From assembly GCA_016213695.1 (NCBI GenBank), contig JACQZV010000038.1, forward strand, positions 1-55,401: 55,401 bases of DNA, read 5' to 3'. The stretch is from Acidobacteriota bacterium (GTDB lineage: Bacteria; Acidobacteriota; Vicinamibacteria; Vicinamibacterales; UBA2999). Shown here piece by piece: positions 25,217 to 33,997 of the stretch (positions within the stretch are counted from its first letter, which is position 1; each line of letters opens with the position of its first letter). The notes beneath the pieces were generated by a model. That model had not been told where the DNA came from and did no database searches. It saw only the letters and a program-made list of their open reading frames with translations. A program made the position numbers and the translations under genes.

Positions 25217-26155
25217 ATGGACCCCGTCATCGTCCTGACCACGCGCTCCGACATCGAAGCCAGCGTCGTCACGGCGCTGCTCGACAGCCACGGCATCGCC
25301 GCCTTCCGCGTGTCGGGCAACCCGCAGGCGATCTGGCCGATGACGGTGAACCCGCTCGGAGAGATCCGGATCGCCGTGCAGGGCGAGGACGCGGAGGAGG
25401 CGCGGCGTATCATCGAGAGCCACCGCGAGGACGTCGGCACCCGCGTCATCCGCCTCAGGGACGAGTTCGAGGAGCTGGAGCGGCAGATCGACTACCGGTT
25501 CCAGGATCGCGGGCTGCTCGAGCACGCGCTCACGCACAGGTCGCGCGCGGCCGAGGACGTGTCGGGCGGCGTGCTCGACAACGAGTCGCTCGAGTTTCTC
25601 GGCGACGCGGTGCTGGGGCTGGTCGTGGCCGAGGCGCTCTTCCGCCGGTATCCGGAGTTCGACGAAGGCCAGAAGTCGAAAATCAAGGCGGCGGTCGTCT
25701 CCACGCAGTCGCTGGCGCGCCATGCCGAGCGGATCCGGCTCGGCGCGCACCTGCTCCTCGGCCGCGGCGAGGAGAAGACCGGCGGCCGCTTCAAGCAGGC
25801 GCTGCTCGCCGATGGCTACGAGGCGCTCATTGCCGCCGTCTATCTCGACGGGGGGCTGCCGGCGGCGGCCGCGTTTCTCGAGCGCGAGCTCGGCGACGCG
25901 ATGAGCATCGGCGCCCAGCAGGATGTCGTCGGCATGGATTACAAGTCGGCGCTGCAGGAGCGGCTGCAGGCGAGCGGGCAGCCGCTGCCCGAGTACCGGG
26001 TGGCCTCAGCGACCGGGCCGGATCACCGCAAGGAGTTCACGATCGAGGTGGTCGTCGGCGGCGAGATCCTCGGAATGGCCACCGGCCGGGCGAAGAAGGA
26101 GGCGGAGCAGGAAGCGGCGCGGCTGGCGCTGGCGCGCCTGGATCGCGCAGGCTGA
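25217..26155 (+). CDS. rnc: RNase III with an N-terminal DUF2007-like domain
   Basis: A 312-residue double-strand-specific endoribonuclease, about 85 residues longer than usual. Residues 1-70 (VIVLTTRSDIEASVVTALLD to VQGEDAEEARRIIESH) form a DUF2007-like domain. The RNase III domain spans about 85-230 with the signature NESLEFLGDA at 122-131 and EALIAAVYLDGG. A dsRNA-binding domain covers about 242-310 (DYKSALQERLQASG, KKEAEQEAARLAL). No in-frame ATG, GTG or TTG that could restart translation was found between the two parts, so the fusion appears genuine. The enzyme should process rRNA; the added domain may bring regulation or a partner. Confidence 0.92.
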   Translation: MDPVIVLTTRSDIEASVVTALLDSHGIAAFRVSGNPQAIWPMTVNPLGEIRIAVQGEDAEEARRIIESHREDVGTRVIRLRDEFEELERQIDYRFQDRGLLEHALTHRSRAAEDVSGGVLDNESLEFLGDAVLGLVVAEALFRRYPEFDEGQKSKIKAAVVSTQSLARHAERIRLGAHLLLGRGEEKTGGRFKQALLADGYEALIAAVYLDGGLPAAAAFLERELGDAMSIGAQQDVVGMDYKSALQERLQASGQPLPEYRVASATGPDHRKEFTIEVVVGGEILGMATGRAKKEAEQEAARLALARLDRAG

Positions 26156-26172
26156 AGCCTGCGCGCTACGGG

Positions 26173-27345
26173 TCAGTCGATCTCGATGATGCCCCAGCTC
26201 TTGCGCTCTTCCGGCGTCGCCTCGAGGGGGGCGCCGGCGCCGGCAAAGGCGAGCGCGGGCGTGGACGCAGGTTCGTGCGGCGGGACGCGCGCCAGCGCGT
26301 GGCGCTGCACCTCGCGCGCCACGTCCTCCTCGGCCGGCGGGGTCGGGCGGCAGTGCAGCCGCACCCAGACGCGCAGCAGCGGATCGACAAAGCTGTACCG
26401 CTTCTGGCGCGACACGACCAGGTCGACGTCCTCGAGCCAGGAGAGATAGTCCTTGGTCGAGCCTGGCGTCCGGTGGAGCCGGAGCGAGATCTCGGTGAGC
26501 GTCAGCGGCTCGTCCTCCGCCAGAATGTCGAGGATGGCCTTGAGCGCGCCGTATCCGCGGGCGCGGTGGAGCCGCAGTTCGTAGCAGAAGCGGCACCAGC
26601 GCTCGAGCGCGGCGCCCGGGGCCAGCAGCGCCGTGAGGGCGCTGATCGGATCGGCGCCGCGTCCCATGTGCGCCATCATGTCCGCGATGGCGCGGACGTA
26701 GGCCACGCGGCCGTCGGTCAGCGCCGCCATCACGCGCATCAGGTAATCGCGGTCGTCGGTCGGCGTCTGTTCGTAGCCGTTGAAGGCGGGTGCGAGCAGG
26801 TCGGTGATGTCGGCCGCCGACAGGGGCGGCTGGTGCACGACCTCGAAGCGGGATGTCGCGTCACGCAGCAGCCGGTGCGCGCGCGCCAGATACCGCGTGG
26901 TCAGCACGAAGCGGTTGGGGCTGCCCGCCAGCGCCTCGAGCAGGTCGCGGAGGACGTGGCGCAGACCCGGAAAGCTCTCGAAGGTGCGCAGTTCCAGCAC
27001 CTCGTCGAGCAGGAACGTGCAGGGCGCGCCCCCGGGGGCGCGGGCGGTGTCGAAGAAGCTCAGCACGGCGCCGAACGCGTCGCGCGCGGTGGCGGGCGTG
27101 CGCTCGCCGGCCTGCCACGGGAAGGGCGAGGATGCCACGACCGACTGCAGGAAGCGTTCCGGGGTTGTCGCGCACCGTTCGACATCGATGTACTGCGCGG
27201 CCCCGCGGCCGATCCGGTCGCGGAGGCGGTGCAACAGCGACGTACGGCCGGTACCACACCCCCCGGGAATGACCGGAATACGCGACGGCGACGCTTCGAG
27301 CGCCGCCAGTACCCGCCGGTCGAATCCTGTATGCGGACCCGTCAT
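26173..27345 (-). CDS. P-loop ATPase with C-terminal winged helix; Walker A lysine replaced by arginine
   Basis: A 390-residue ORC/archaeal-ATPase-like protein. The P-loop reads GGCGTGRTS at 28-36, so the invariant lysine is Arg34. Walker B is FLLDEV (D114, E115), followed by the FVLTTRYLARAH sensor region. The C-terminal part has a winged helix (LTLTEISLRLHRTPGSTKDY) and the FVDPLLRVWVRLH segment typical of this family, then a Pro/Ala-rich tail. Such proteins often act as DNA-binding switches. It may bind ATP but hydrolyse it poorly (inference). ATG 27345 has GAGGA just upstream. The upstream frame runs antisense to purA and is rejected. Convergent with rnc. Confidence 0.8.
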   Translation of the reverse strand: MTGPHTGFDRRVLAALEASPSRIPVIPGGCGTGRTSLLHRLRDRIGRGAAQYIDVERCATTPERFLQSVVASSPFPWQAGERTPATARDAFGAVLSFFDTARAPGGAPCTFLLDEVLELRTFESFPGLRHVLRDLLEALAGSPNRFVLTTRYLARAHRLLRDATSRFEVVHQPPLSAADITDLLAPAFNGYEQTPTDDRDYLMRVMAALTDGRVAYVRAIADMMAHMGRGADPISALTALLAPGAALERWCRFCYELRLHRARGYGALKAILDILAEDEPLTLTEISLRLHRTPGSTKDYLSWLEDVDLVVSRQKRYSFVDPLLRVWVRLHCRPTPPAEEDVAREVQRHALARVPPHEPASTPALAFAGAGAPLEATPEERKSWGIIEID

Positions 27346-27388
27346 TCCTCGTACCCCGCTTCCCGGACCGGTTATGCCCGATCCGATT

Positions 27389-27434
27389 CCGGGCTCCAGG
27401 CTTCCGGCGCCAGGCTCCGGGAATTCCCGGAGCC
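27389..27434. repeat. heptanucleotide array ending in a 22-bp perfect palindrome
   Basis: Degenerate 7-nt units (CCGGGCT, CCAGGCT, TCCGGCG, CCAGGCT, CCGGGAA) run from 27389 and then turn over into their complement. The turn-over forms a perfect 22-bp palindrome at 27413-27434 centred on GAATTC. It lies upstream of the ATPase gene. Confidence 0.75.
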
Positions 27435-29004
<1,570 letters not shown>

Positions 29005-29010
29005 CCGGCG

Positions 29011-29691
29011 CTATGTCCTGTGTTGGTCGATGAAGCGCGCCAGCGCGGCCGGATCCACTTCGAAGAACTCGATGCCCGCGCGGTAGCGCGTGGTGCCCTT
29101 TGGAATCTCGAACGACGCCCACGCCACCGCCGCCCGGAAGCGCACGGGCGGCGATCCGCTGGGCACCAGCATGCGGACCCGCTGGTTCGGCCTCAGCACT
29201 GTGGACGAGATCACCTGCGCGCCGACAACCGACATGTCCACCAGCGTCGCGGGGTTGCCGTCGATTTCCACTTCGACGCCGTCCGCGATCTTGAACCGCG
29301 GCGCGCGCCGCGTGCCGCGCTGATCCAGGGGGGCGGCGGGCACGGGGGTCGCTTCCTCGACGGCGAGGGCCGCCGCGGCGCCGGCCGCCCCGACCGCGGC
29401 CGCGTCGCCGCGCCCGCGCGGTGCCACGTGCGGCCCGGCGTCGTCGGTGACGATGCGAATCTCGCAGCCGCTCAGGGAGGGGTCGGCCTTGATGCGGTTG
29501 ATGAGCGCCGTCCCGCGGGAAGTGGTGGCGAACAGCCGGTCGAGCGCGACGACCGCGGGCCGCTGCCGGGTAATCACATCGAGGGCGTGCAGCGCTTCGG
29601 CGTCGGAAAACACCTGCGCGGCGCTGAGATCCTCGCGCTCTTTCAGTGAGGCGAGCTGTTCAGCAGCCGCGATGAGCACCGTGGCGGACAC
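29011..29691 (-). CDS. two-domain protein: receiver-like N-terminus and PilZ C-terminus
   Basis: A 226-residue protein. The first about 85 residues (VLIAAAEQLASLKEREDLS to EIRIVTDD) follow the alternating strand/helix pattern of a response-regulator receiver. The usual phospho-Asp position (RPAVVALDRLF) keeps an Asp, but other acidic residues are not obvious. After an Ala/Pro linker, a PilZ domain starts with RRAPRF and has DMSVVG. It is therefore likely to be a c-di-GMP-binding effector. GTG 29691 lies 8 nt from a TAGACT promoter element shared with the divergent ABC genes. Convergent with purA, 6 nt apart. Confidence 0.82.
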   Translation of the reverse strand: MSATVLIAAAEQLASLKEREDLSAAQVFSDAEALHALDVITRQRPAVVALDRLFATTSRGTALINRIKADPSLSGCEIRIVTDDAGPHVAPRGRGDAAAVGAAGAAAALAVEEATPVPAAPLDQRGTRRAPRFKIADGVEVEIDGNPATLVDMSVVGAQVISSTVLRPNQRVRMLVPSGSPPVRFRAAVAWASFEIPKGTTRYRAGIEFFEVDPAALARFIDQHRT

Positions 29692-29698
29692 AGCCTGT

Positions 29699-29705
29699 TA
29701 GTCTA
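29699..29705. promoter_or_regulatory. overlapping divergent -10 elements (TAGTCT / TAGACT)
   Basis: The palindromic TTAGTCTAA serves both strands. TAGTCT (29699-29704) lies 6 nt before the ABC-ATPase GTG, and TAGACT (29700-29705, minus) lies 8 nt before the PilZ-protein GTG. Only 19 nt separate the two start codons, so both mRNAs should be leaderless and cannot be initiated at the same time. Confidence 0.55.
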
Positions 29706-29710
29706 ACCCA

Positions 29711-30463
29711 GTGGCCGAGTCTCCGGCAGTTCGCTGCGCGCACCTGAGGAAGCGGTACGGCGACCTCGTGGCCGTGAACGGGCTGTCGCTGACGGTGCCG
29801 CGTGGCGAATGTTTCGGCCTGCTCGGTCCGAACGGCGCCGGCAAGACGACCACCATCGAGATTCTGGAGGGACTGCTCGAGCCCGACGAGGGCGAGGTCG
29901 AAGTGCTCGGCCTGACGTGGCGCGCGCATGCCCGCGATCTGCGGCAGCGGCTCGGGATTCAGCTCCAGGAGACGCGCCTGGCCGAGAAGCTCACGGTGGA
30001 AGAGACGCTCCGCCTCTTTCGTTCGTTCTACCACCGCGGCCGCTCGGTGACGGAACTCATCGGCCTGGTCGAGCTCGAGGGGAAGCGCTCGAGCCGGGTG
30101 GGGACGCTCTCGGGCGGCCAGCGGCAGCGCCTCGCGATCGCGTGCGCGCTGGCCGGCGCGCCCGATCTCCTGTTTCTGGACGAGCCGACCACCGGTCTCG
30201 ATCCGCAGTCGCGCCGCCAGCTCTGGGCCGTGCTGGGCCGGTTCCGCGCCGGCGGCGGCACGATTGTCCTGACCACCCACGACATGGTCGAGGCGGAAAC
30301 GCTCTGCGACCGCGTGGCGGTGGTGGATCAGGGCCGCATCATCGCGGTGGGCACGCCGGGCGAGCTCGTCGAATCGCTCGGCGCCCCGAAGGTGGTGACG
30401 CACCGCGGCACTCTCGAGGACGTGTTCATGGCGCTCACCGGCAGGCATCTCCGTGACGACTGA
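29711..30463 (+). CDS. ABC transporter ATP-binding protein (DrrA/CcmA-like exporter)
   Basis: A 250-residue ABC ATPase. Walker A is GPNGAGKTT, the Q-loop LGIQLQETRL, the signature LSGGQRQRLA, Walker B LLFLDEPTTGLD and the H-loop TTHD. The C-terminal region HRGTLEDVFMALTGR is typical of multidrug/antibiotic and lipid exporters of the DrrA type. GTG 29711 is used because it gives a full N-terminus and lies at a promoter with no room for a leader. Overlaps its permease gene by 11 nt. Confidence 0.94.
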   Translation: MAESPAVRCAHLRKRYGDLVAVNGLSLTVPRGECFGLLGPNGAGKTTTIEILEGLLEPDEGEVEVLGLTWRAHARDLRQRLGIQLQETRLAEKLTVEETLRLFRSFYHRGRSVTELIGLVELEGKRSSRVGTLSGGQRQRLAIACALAGAPDLLFLDEPTTGLDPQSRRQLWAVLGRFRAGGGTIVLTTHDMVEAETLCDRVAVVDQGRIIAVGTPGELVESLGAPKVVTHRGTLEDVFMALTGRHLRDD

Positions 30464-31499
30464 CCGCGGCGGCGCGCGCCATCCGCTTGCCGAGCTGACG
30501 CTGGCGCGCGTGCGCGAGTTCGTCCGCGAGCCCGAGGCGCTCTTCTGGGGGCTGGTCTTTCCGATCGTCATGGCGATCGCGCTGGCGGCGGCGTTTCCGG
30601 CGCGGGCGAGCCGGCCCGTCCGCGTGGGCGTCGCCCTCGGTCCGCGGGCTGACGCCGTGCGGCGCACGCTCGCCGCGGTGCCCGGCATCGAGGTGCGCCC
30701 GCTCGGACGGGGCGAAGCGGGCGCCATCCGCGACGGCGACGTGCACCTGGTCGTCGTCCCGACCGATCCGCCGACGTACCGCTTCGACGCCGCACGCGAC
30801 GAGAGCCGCGTTGCGCGCCTGGTCGTGGACGAGGCGCTCAAGCGCGCGGCGGGACGGCCCGAGCCGTGGACCGCGCGCGAAGAGCCGATCGACGTGCCCG
30901 GGTCGCGCTACATCGACTGGCTCATTCCCGGCCTGCTCGGGATGAACCTGATGAGCACCAGCATGTGGGGCGTCGGCTTCTCGATCGTGCAGGCGCGGCT
31001 GCGCAAGCTGCTGAAGCGGCTCATCGCGAGCCCGATGCGGAAGCGCGAGTACCTGCTGGCGCAGATGATCGCGCGGCTCGTCTTTCTGGTGCCGGAGGCA
31101 CTGCTGCTGCTCGTGTTCGGCGCGCTCGTCCTCGGCATGCCGGTGAACGGATCGTACGGCGCGATCGCCGCCGTCTGCCTGCTCGGCACGCTGTCGTTTG
31201 CCGGCCTCGGGCTGCTGGCGGCCAGCCGCGCGGCGAGCATCGAGGGGATCTCGGGCATCCTCAATCTCTCGATGCTGCCGATGTGGGTGCTGAGCGGCAC
31301 GTTCTTTTCCACGTCGAACTTTCCCGACGCGCTGCAGCCCCTCATCCAGGCGCTGCCGCTGACCGCGCTCAACGACGCGCTGCGCGCCGTCATCCTCGAG
31401 GGCGCCACGCTGCGGGCGACCGGCCCCGAACTCGGGCTGCTCGCGCTCTGGGGGGTCGTGCCGTTCGTCGTTGCGCTGCGGCTGTTCAGATGGCAGTGA
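30453..31499 (+). CDS. ABC-2 type transporter permease
   Basis: A 348-residue integral membrane subunit matching the ATPase upstream, with start GTG inside the ATPase 3' end (translational coupling). The first helix (FWGLVFPIVMAIALAAAFPA) is followed by a periplasmic domain of about 130 residues. Five helices follow, including YIDWLIPGLLGMNLMSTSMW and ILNLSMLPMWVLSGTFFS, as in ABC-2 exporters. The pair probably forms a homodimeric exporter; the substrate is not known. Confidence 0.92.
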   Translation: MTTDRGGARHPLAELTLARVREFVREPEALFWGLVFPIVMAIALAAAFPARASRPVRVGVALGPRADAVRRTLAAVPGIEVRPLGRGEAGAIRDGDVHLVVVPTDPPTYRFDAARDESRVARLVVDEALKRAAGRPEPWTAREEPIDVPGSRYIDWLIPGLLGMNLMSTSMWGVGFSIVQARLRKLLKRLIASPMRKREYLLAQMIARLVFLVPEALLLLVFGALVLGMPVNGSYGAIAAVCLLGTLSFAGLGLLAASRAASIEGISGILNLSMLPMWVLSGTFFSTSNFPDALQPLIQALPLTALNDALRAVILEGATLRATGPELGLLALWGVVPFVVALRLFRWQ

Positions 31500-31517
31500 G
31501 GCCCTGGTCGCCAGGTC

Positions 31518-32453
31518 TCAGTCGCGGCGGACCTCGCGCGGCTTCTTGTCGGCGCGCAGCCCCTGAAACGACGGATGACGGATCTTCCCGTCGCCGGTCC
31601 ATTCGGTAAACGCGACTTCGCCGACCAGTGACGGCTTCACCCAGTGCGCGCGACGCCCAAGCGCTCCCTCGGGCGGCGGATCGAAGGGGCACTCCTTGCG
31701 CGCGATCGCGTCGAGCCGGCGCCGCAGGTCGATGGCGCCCTGGTGGGTGAATCCGGTGCCCACCCTGCCTGAAAAGACCAGGCGGCCCCCGTCGTAGTAC
31801 CCGACGAGCAGCGCGCCGAGGCCGTCGCGCGCGCCTGCCGGATCGGTAAAGCCGCCGATGACGAACTCCTGGCGCCGCGTGCACTTGGTCTTGAGCCATC
31901 CGCCGTGCCGTCCGGCCGCATACGGGAGATCGCGCCGCTTGGAGACGACCCCTTCGAGCCCGAGCCGGCGGACCTGATCGAAGAAGCGCCGTCCCCGTCC
32001 TTCGACATGGTCCGCGTAGCGGATCGGTCGGCGCGTCCGCCGCCCGATGAGCGTGCGCAGCCGGGCCTTGCGCGCCTCGAGCGGCAGGCGCTCGAGGCTC
32101 CTGCCGTCGAGGCGCAGCAGGTCGAAGACGAAGTACACCAGGCCGGCGCGCGGGGCGGTGGCGGAGAGCGCATGCTGCAGTGCCTGAAAGCTGGAGCGGC
32201 CGTCGGGCAGCAGCATCACGACTTCGCCGTCGAGCAGGGCGTCGCGCACGCCGAGGTCGCCGGCCGCCGCCGCGATCTCAGGAAACGCGGCGGTCCAGTT
32301 GTTCCCGTTGCGGGTGAGCAGCGTCGCGCGGCCTCCGCGAATCAGGCAGCCGATGCGGTACCCGTCGTATTTGATTTCGTGGAGCCACTGGTCGCCCTCG
32401 GGTGGCGCGGTGACGAGAGTGGCGAGCTGCGGCCGATAGGGCGGCGACGGCAC
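31518..32453 (-). CDS. ATP-dependent DNA ligase, LigD ligase-domain type
   Basis: A 311-residue stand-alone ligase. The adenylated lysine is K28 in EIKYDGYR, followed by LTRNGNNWT, ALLDGEVVML, the FDLLRLDG segment and EGVVSKRRDLPY. An OB-fold with TKCTRRQEFVIGGF and LLVGYYDGGRLVFSGRVGTG follows. This is the C-terminal half of bacterial LigD without the polymerase or phosphoesterase domains. Family knowledge places such ligases in end joining with Ku, but no ku gene is in the window. GTG 32453 is chosen since it gives the family N-terminus and a CATAAT -10 stands 7 nt upstream; the longer frame runs into the tRNA. Confidence 0.9.
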   Translation of the reverse strand: MPSPPYRPQLATLVTAPPEGDQWLHEIKYDGYRIGCLIRGGRATLLTRNGNNWTAAFPEIAAAAGDLGVRDALLDGEVVMLLPDGRSSFQALQHALSATAPRAGLVYFVFDLLRLDGRSLERLPLEARKARLRTLIGRRTRRPIRYADHVEGRGRRFFDQVRRLGLEGVVSKRRDLPYAAGRHGGWLKTKCTRRQEFVIGGFTDPAGARDGLGALLVGYYDGGRLVFSGRVGTGFTHQGAIDLRRRLDAIARKECPFDPPPEGALGRRAHWVKPSLVGEVAFTEWTGDGKIRHPSFQGLRADKKPREVRRD

Positions 32454-32460
32454 GCCGTAG

Positions 32461-32466
32461 ATTATG
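32461..32466 (-). promoter_or_regulatory. -10 element (CATAAT) of the ligase gene
   Basis: On the minus strand CATAAT ends 7 nt upstream of GTG 32453, and no Shine-Dalgarno is present; this predicts a leaderless transcript. Confidence 0.5.
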
Positions 32467-32546
32467 CCGCCCGCTGCGGGCGCACGACCCGCGGGCTTGT
32501 CCGAAAAGCCGCGAAATGACCGTGGTACACTCCGGGGCTGATCGGT

Positions 32547-32573
32547 AGTGGGCAGTCGGCAGTGGGCAGTAGT
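32547..32573. repeat. heptanucleotide repeat, word AGT(G/C)GGC
   Basis: Three 7-nt units (AGTGGGC, AGTCGGC, AGTGGGC) and a partial fourth lie directly before tRNA-Lys. The word differs from the one at 5253 and 36221. Confidence 0.85.
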
Positions 32574-32575
32574 AC

Positions 32576-32647
32576 GACCGGGTAGCTCAGTGGTAGAGCA
32601 GCGCACTTTTAATGCGCGGGCCGCGGGTTCGATCCCCGCCCTGGTCA
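32576..32647 (+). tRNA. tRNA-Lys (TTT)
   Basis: A 72-nt cloverleaf: acceptor GACCGGG pairs with CCTGGTC, the D arm has AGCTCAGTGGTAGAGC, the anticodon loop CTTTTAA gives TTT, and the T arm is GCGGGTTCGATCCCCGC. The CCA end is not encoded. Confidence 0.95.
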
Positions 32648-32685
32648 CTTTCGTTCCACGACAGTTCAACCAGAGGAGTCGCGGT

Positions 32686-33585
32686 ATGCGAGTGTTGATG
32701 TTGGCAGGCGTGTTGGTGATGGGGGCCGCGGCGGCGTCGGCACAGCAGCAGGCGCAGCCCGCGCAGTACTCGGACGCGTGGTATCAGCAGTTCCGCGTCG
32801 CGTACAGCGCGCCGGTGGAGCCGTTCAAGATTGTCGGCAACATCTACTATGTCGGCGCCGCCAACATCGCCTCGTATCTGATGACGACGCCGGAGGGCCA
32901 CATCCTGCTCGACACCGGCACGACGACGATGACCGACGTGATCCGGAACAGCGTGACGAAGCTCGGCTTCAAGATGTCCGACATCAAGATCATGATTTCG
33001 AGCCACGCGCACTTCGATCACATCGAAGGCCACGCGGCGATGAAGAAGCTGACCGGCGCCCGCGTGATGGCGATGGCCGGCGACGCCGAGGCGCTCGAGA
33101 GCGGCAAGGACAACTCGGCGCTCGGCGCCATCGGCTGGGCGCCCGTGAAGGTCGATCGCGTGCTGAAGAGCGGCGACACCGTGTCGCTCGGCGGCACGAC
33201 GCTCCGCGCCCTGCACACGCCGGGCCACACGCAGGGGGCAACAACCTGGTTCACGACGGTGCAGGACAAAGGGCGTTCGTACACCATCGCGTTCCTCGGC
33301 GGGACGACGCCGAACGGCGGCGTGCCGCTCTTCAACAACCCGCGGCACAAGAACGTTGTCGAGGACACCCGGGGCACCTTCCGGAAGCTGCAGGCCGAGA
33401 AGGTGCCTGACATCTATCTGATCGGGCACCCGCAGGCGCTTTTTGCCGGCAAGGTGGACCGCATCAAGGCGGGGGAGACGCCCCATCCGCTGCTGAACGG
33501 CGAGGCGTGGACCAAACAGATGGTCGACGGCGCGGCGGGCTTCGAAAAGCGCGTGGCCGAGGAGCGCGCGAAGGGGACGAAGTAG
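32686..33585 (+). CDS. bla: subclass B3-type metallo-beta-lactamase
   Basis: A 299-residue periplasmic Zn hydrolase with signal peptide MRVLMLAGVLVMGAAAASAQ. ATG 32686 is preceded by GAGGAG. Zn ligands are visible as HAHFDH (H107, H109, D111, H112), H181 in LHTPGHTQG and H248 in YLIGHPQ, which is the B3 arrangement. The FLGGTTPNGGVPLF loop and the C-terminal helix also fit B3 enzymes. It may hydrolyse beta-lactams; environmental B3 proteins can have other substrates, so resistance is not proven. Its 3' part contains the sequence that recurs at 36191. Confidence 0.88.
   Translation: MRVLMLAGVLVMGAAAASAQQQAQPAQYSDAWYQQFRVAYSAPVEPFKIVGNIYYVGAANIASYLMTTPEGHILLDTGTTTMTDVIRNSVTKLGFKMSDIKIMISSHAHFDHIEGHAAMKKLTGARVMAMAGDAEALESGKDNSALGAIGWAPVKVDRVLKSGDTVSLGGTTLRALHTPGHTQGATTWFTTVQDKGRSYTIAFLGGTTPNGGVPLFNNPRHKNVVEDTRGTFRKLQAEKVPDIYLIGHPQALFAGKVDRIKAGETPHPLLNGEAWTKQMVDGAAGFEKRVAEERAKGTK
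33460..33488. repeat. 29-bp direct repeat, copy 1 (inside bla)
   Basis: The stretch coding for RIKAGETPHP of the beta-lactamase is identical over 29 bp to 36191-36219. The second copy lies outside any gene. Confidence 0.95.
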
Positions 33586-33850
33586 CCCAATCAAGGCACA
33601 AGGGACAAGGCGGTGAACTGGAGTTCCAGGACTTAGTGGACAGTCGATTTAGCATCCGCAGCGGAGGGCGATGCCGATGTCCACGAAGCCAGGCAGGGGG
33701 CTTTCCCGCGTCGAGCGGATATTTCCCAAGTCGCTGAACGTATTGAACACCCGTCAGGGCGCATGCCGAAGGCCTGGATCCCGGGGCCATGCACGTTCTG
33801 GAGGCGTCTTCCCGCTGGCCGCCAGATTGCACCGGTCAGGCGTTACCCGA
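33586..33850. other. non-coding gap after bla, left part of a putative insertion
   Basis: The gap starts with three heptamer units (AAGGCAC, AAGGGAC, AAGGCGG; 33593-33613). The rest is less GC-rich than neighbouring DNA. No transposase fragment could be recognised; the open frames present give no family. Confidence 0.5.
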
Positions 33851-33997
33851 ATGCGAAGCGCACTGCTCCTGATCATCGTGGCGCTGATGGTGGCAGGCAG
33901 TGCGGGCGTCCTGGGAAGAAGCTCAGACACTCGCCCCAGGAGGGAACCGCATCATGACCTTCTATCGCCGCTGGATCGTGGCGTGCGCGGCCGGTGA
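33851..33997 (+). CDS. possible 48-residue leader or gene remnant
   Basis: A short frame starting MRSALLLIIVALMVAGSAGV looks like a signal or membrane segment followed by basic, nonsense-like sequence. It overlaps the start of the SDR-fusion gene by 44 nt in another frame. It could be a truncated signal-peptide gene or chance; confidence is low. Confidence 0.2.
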   Translation: MRSALLLIIVALMVAGSAGVLGRSSDTRPRREPHHDLLSPLDRGVRGR

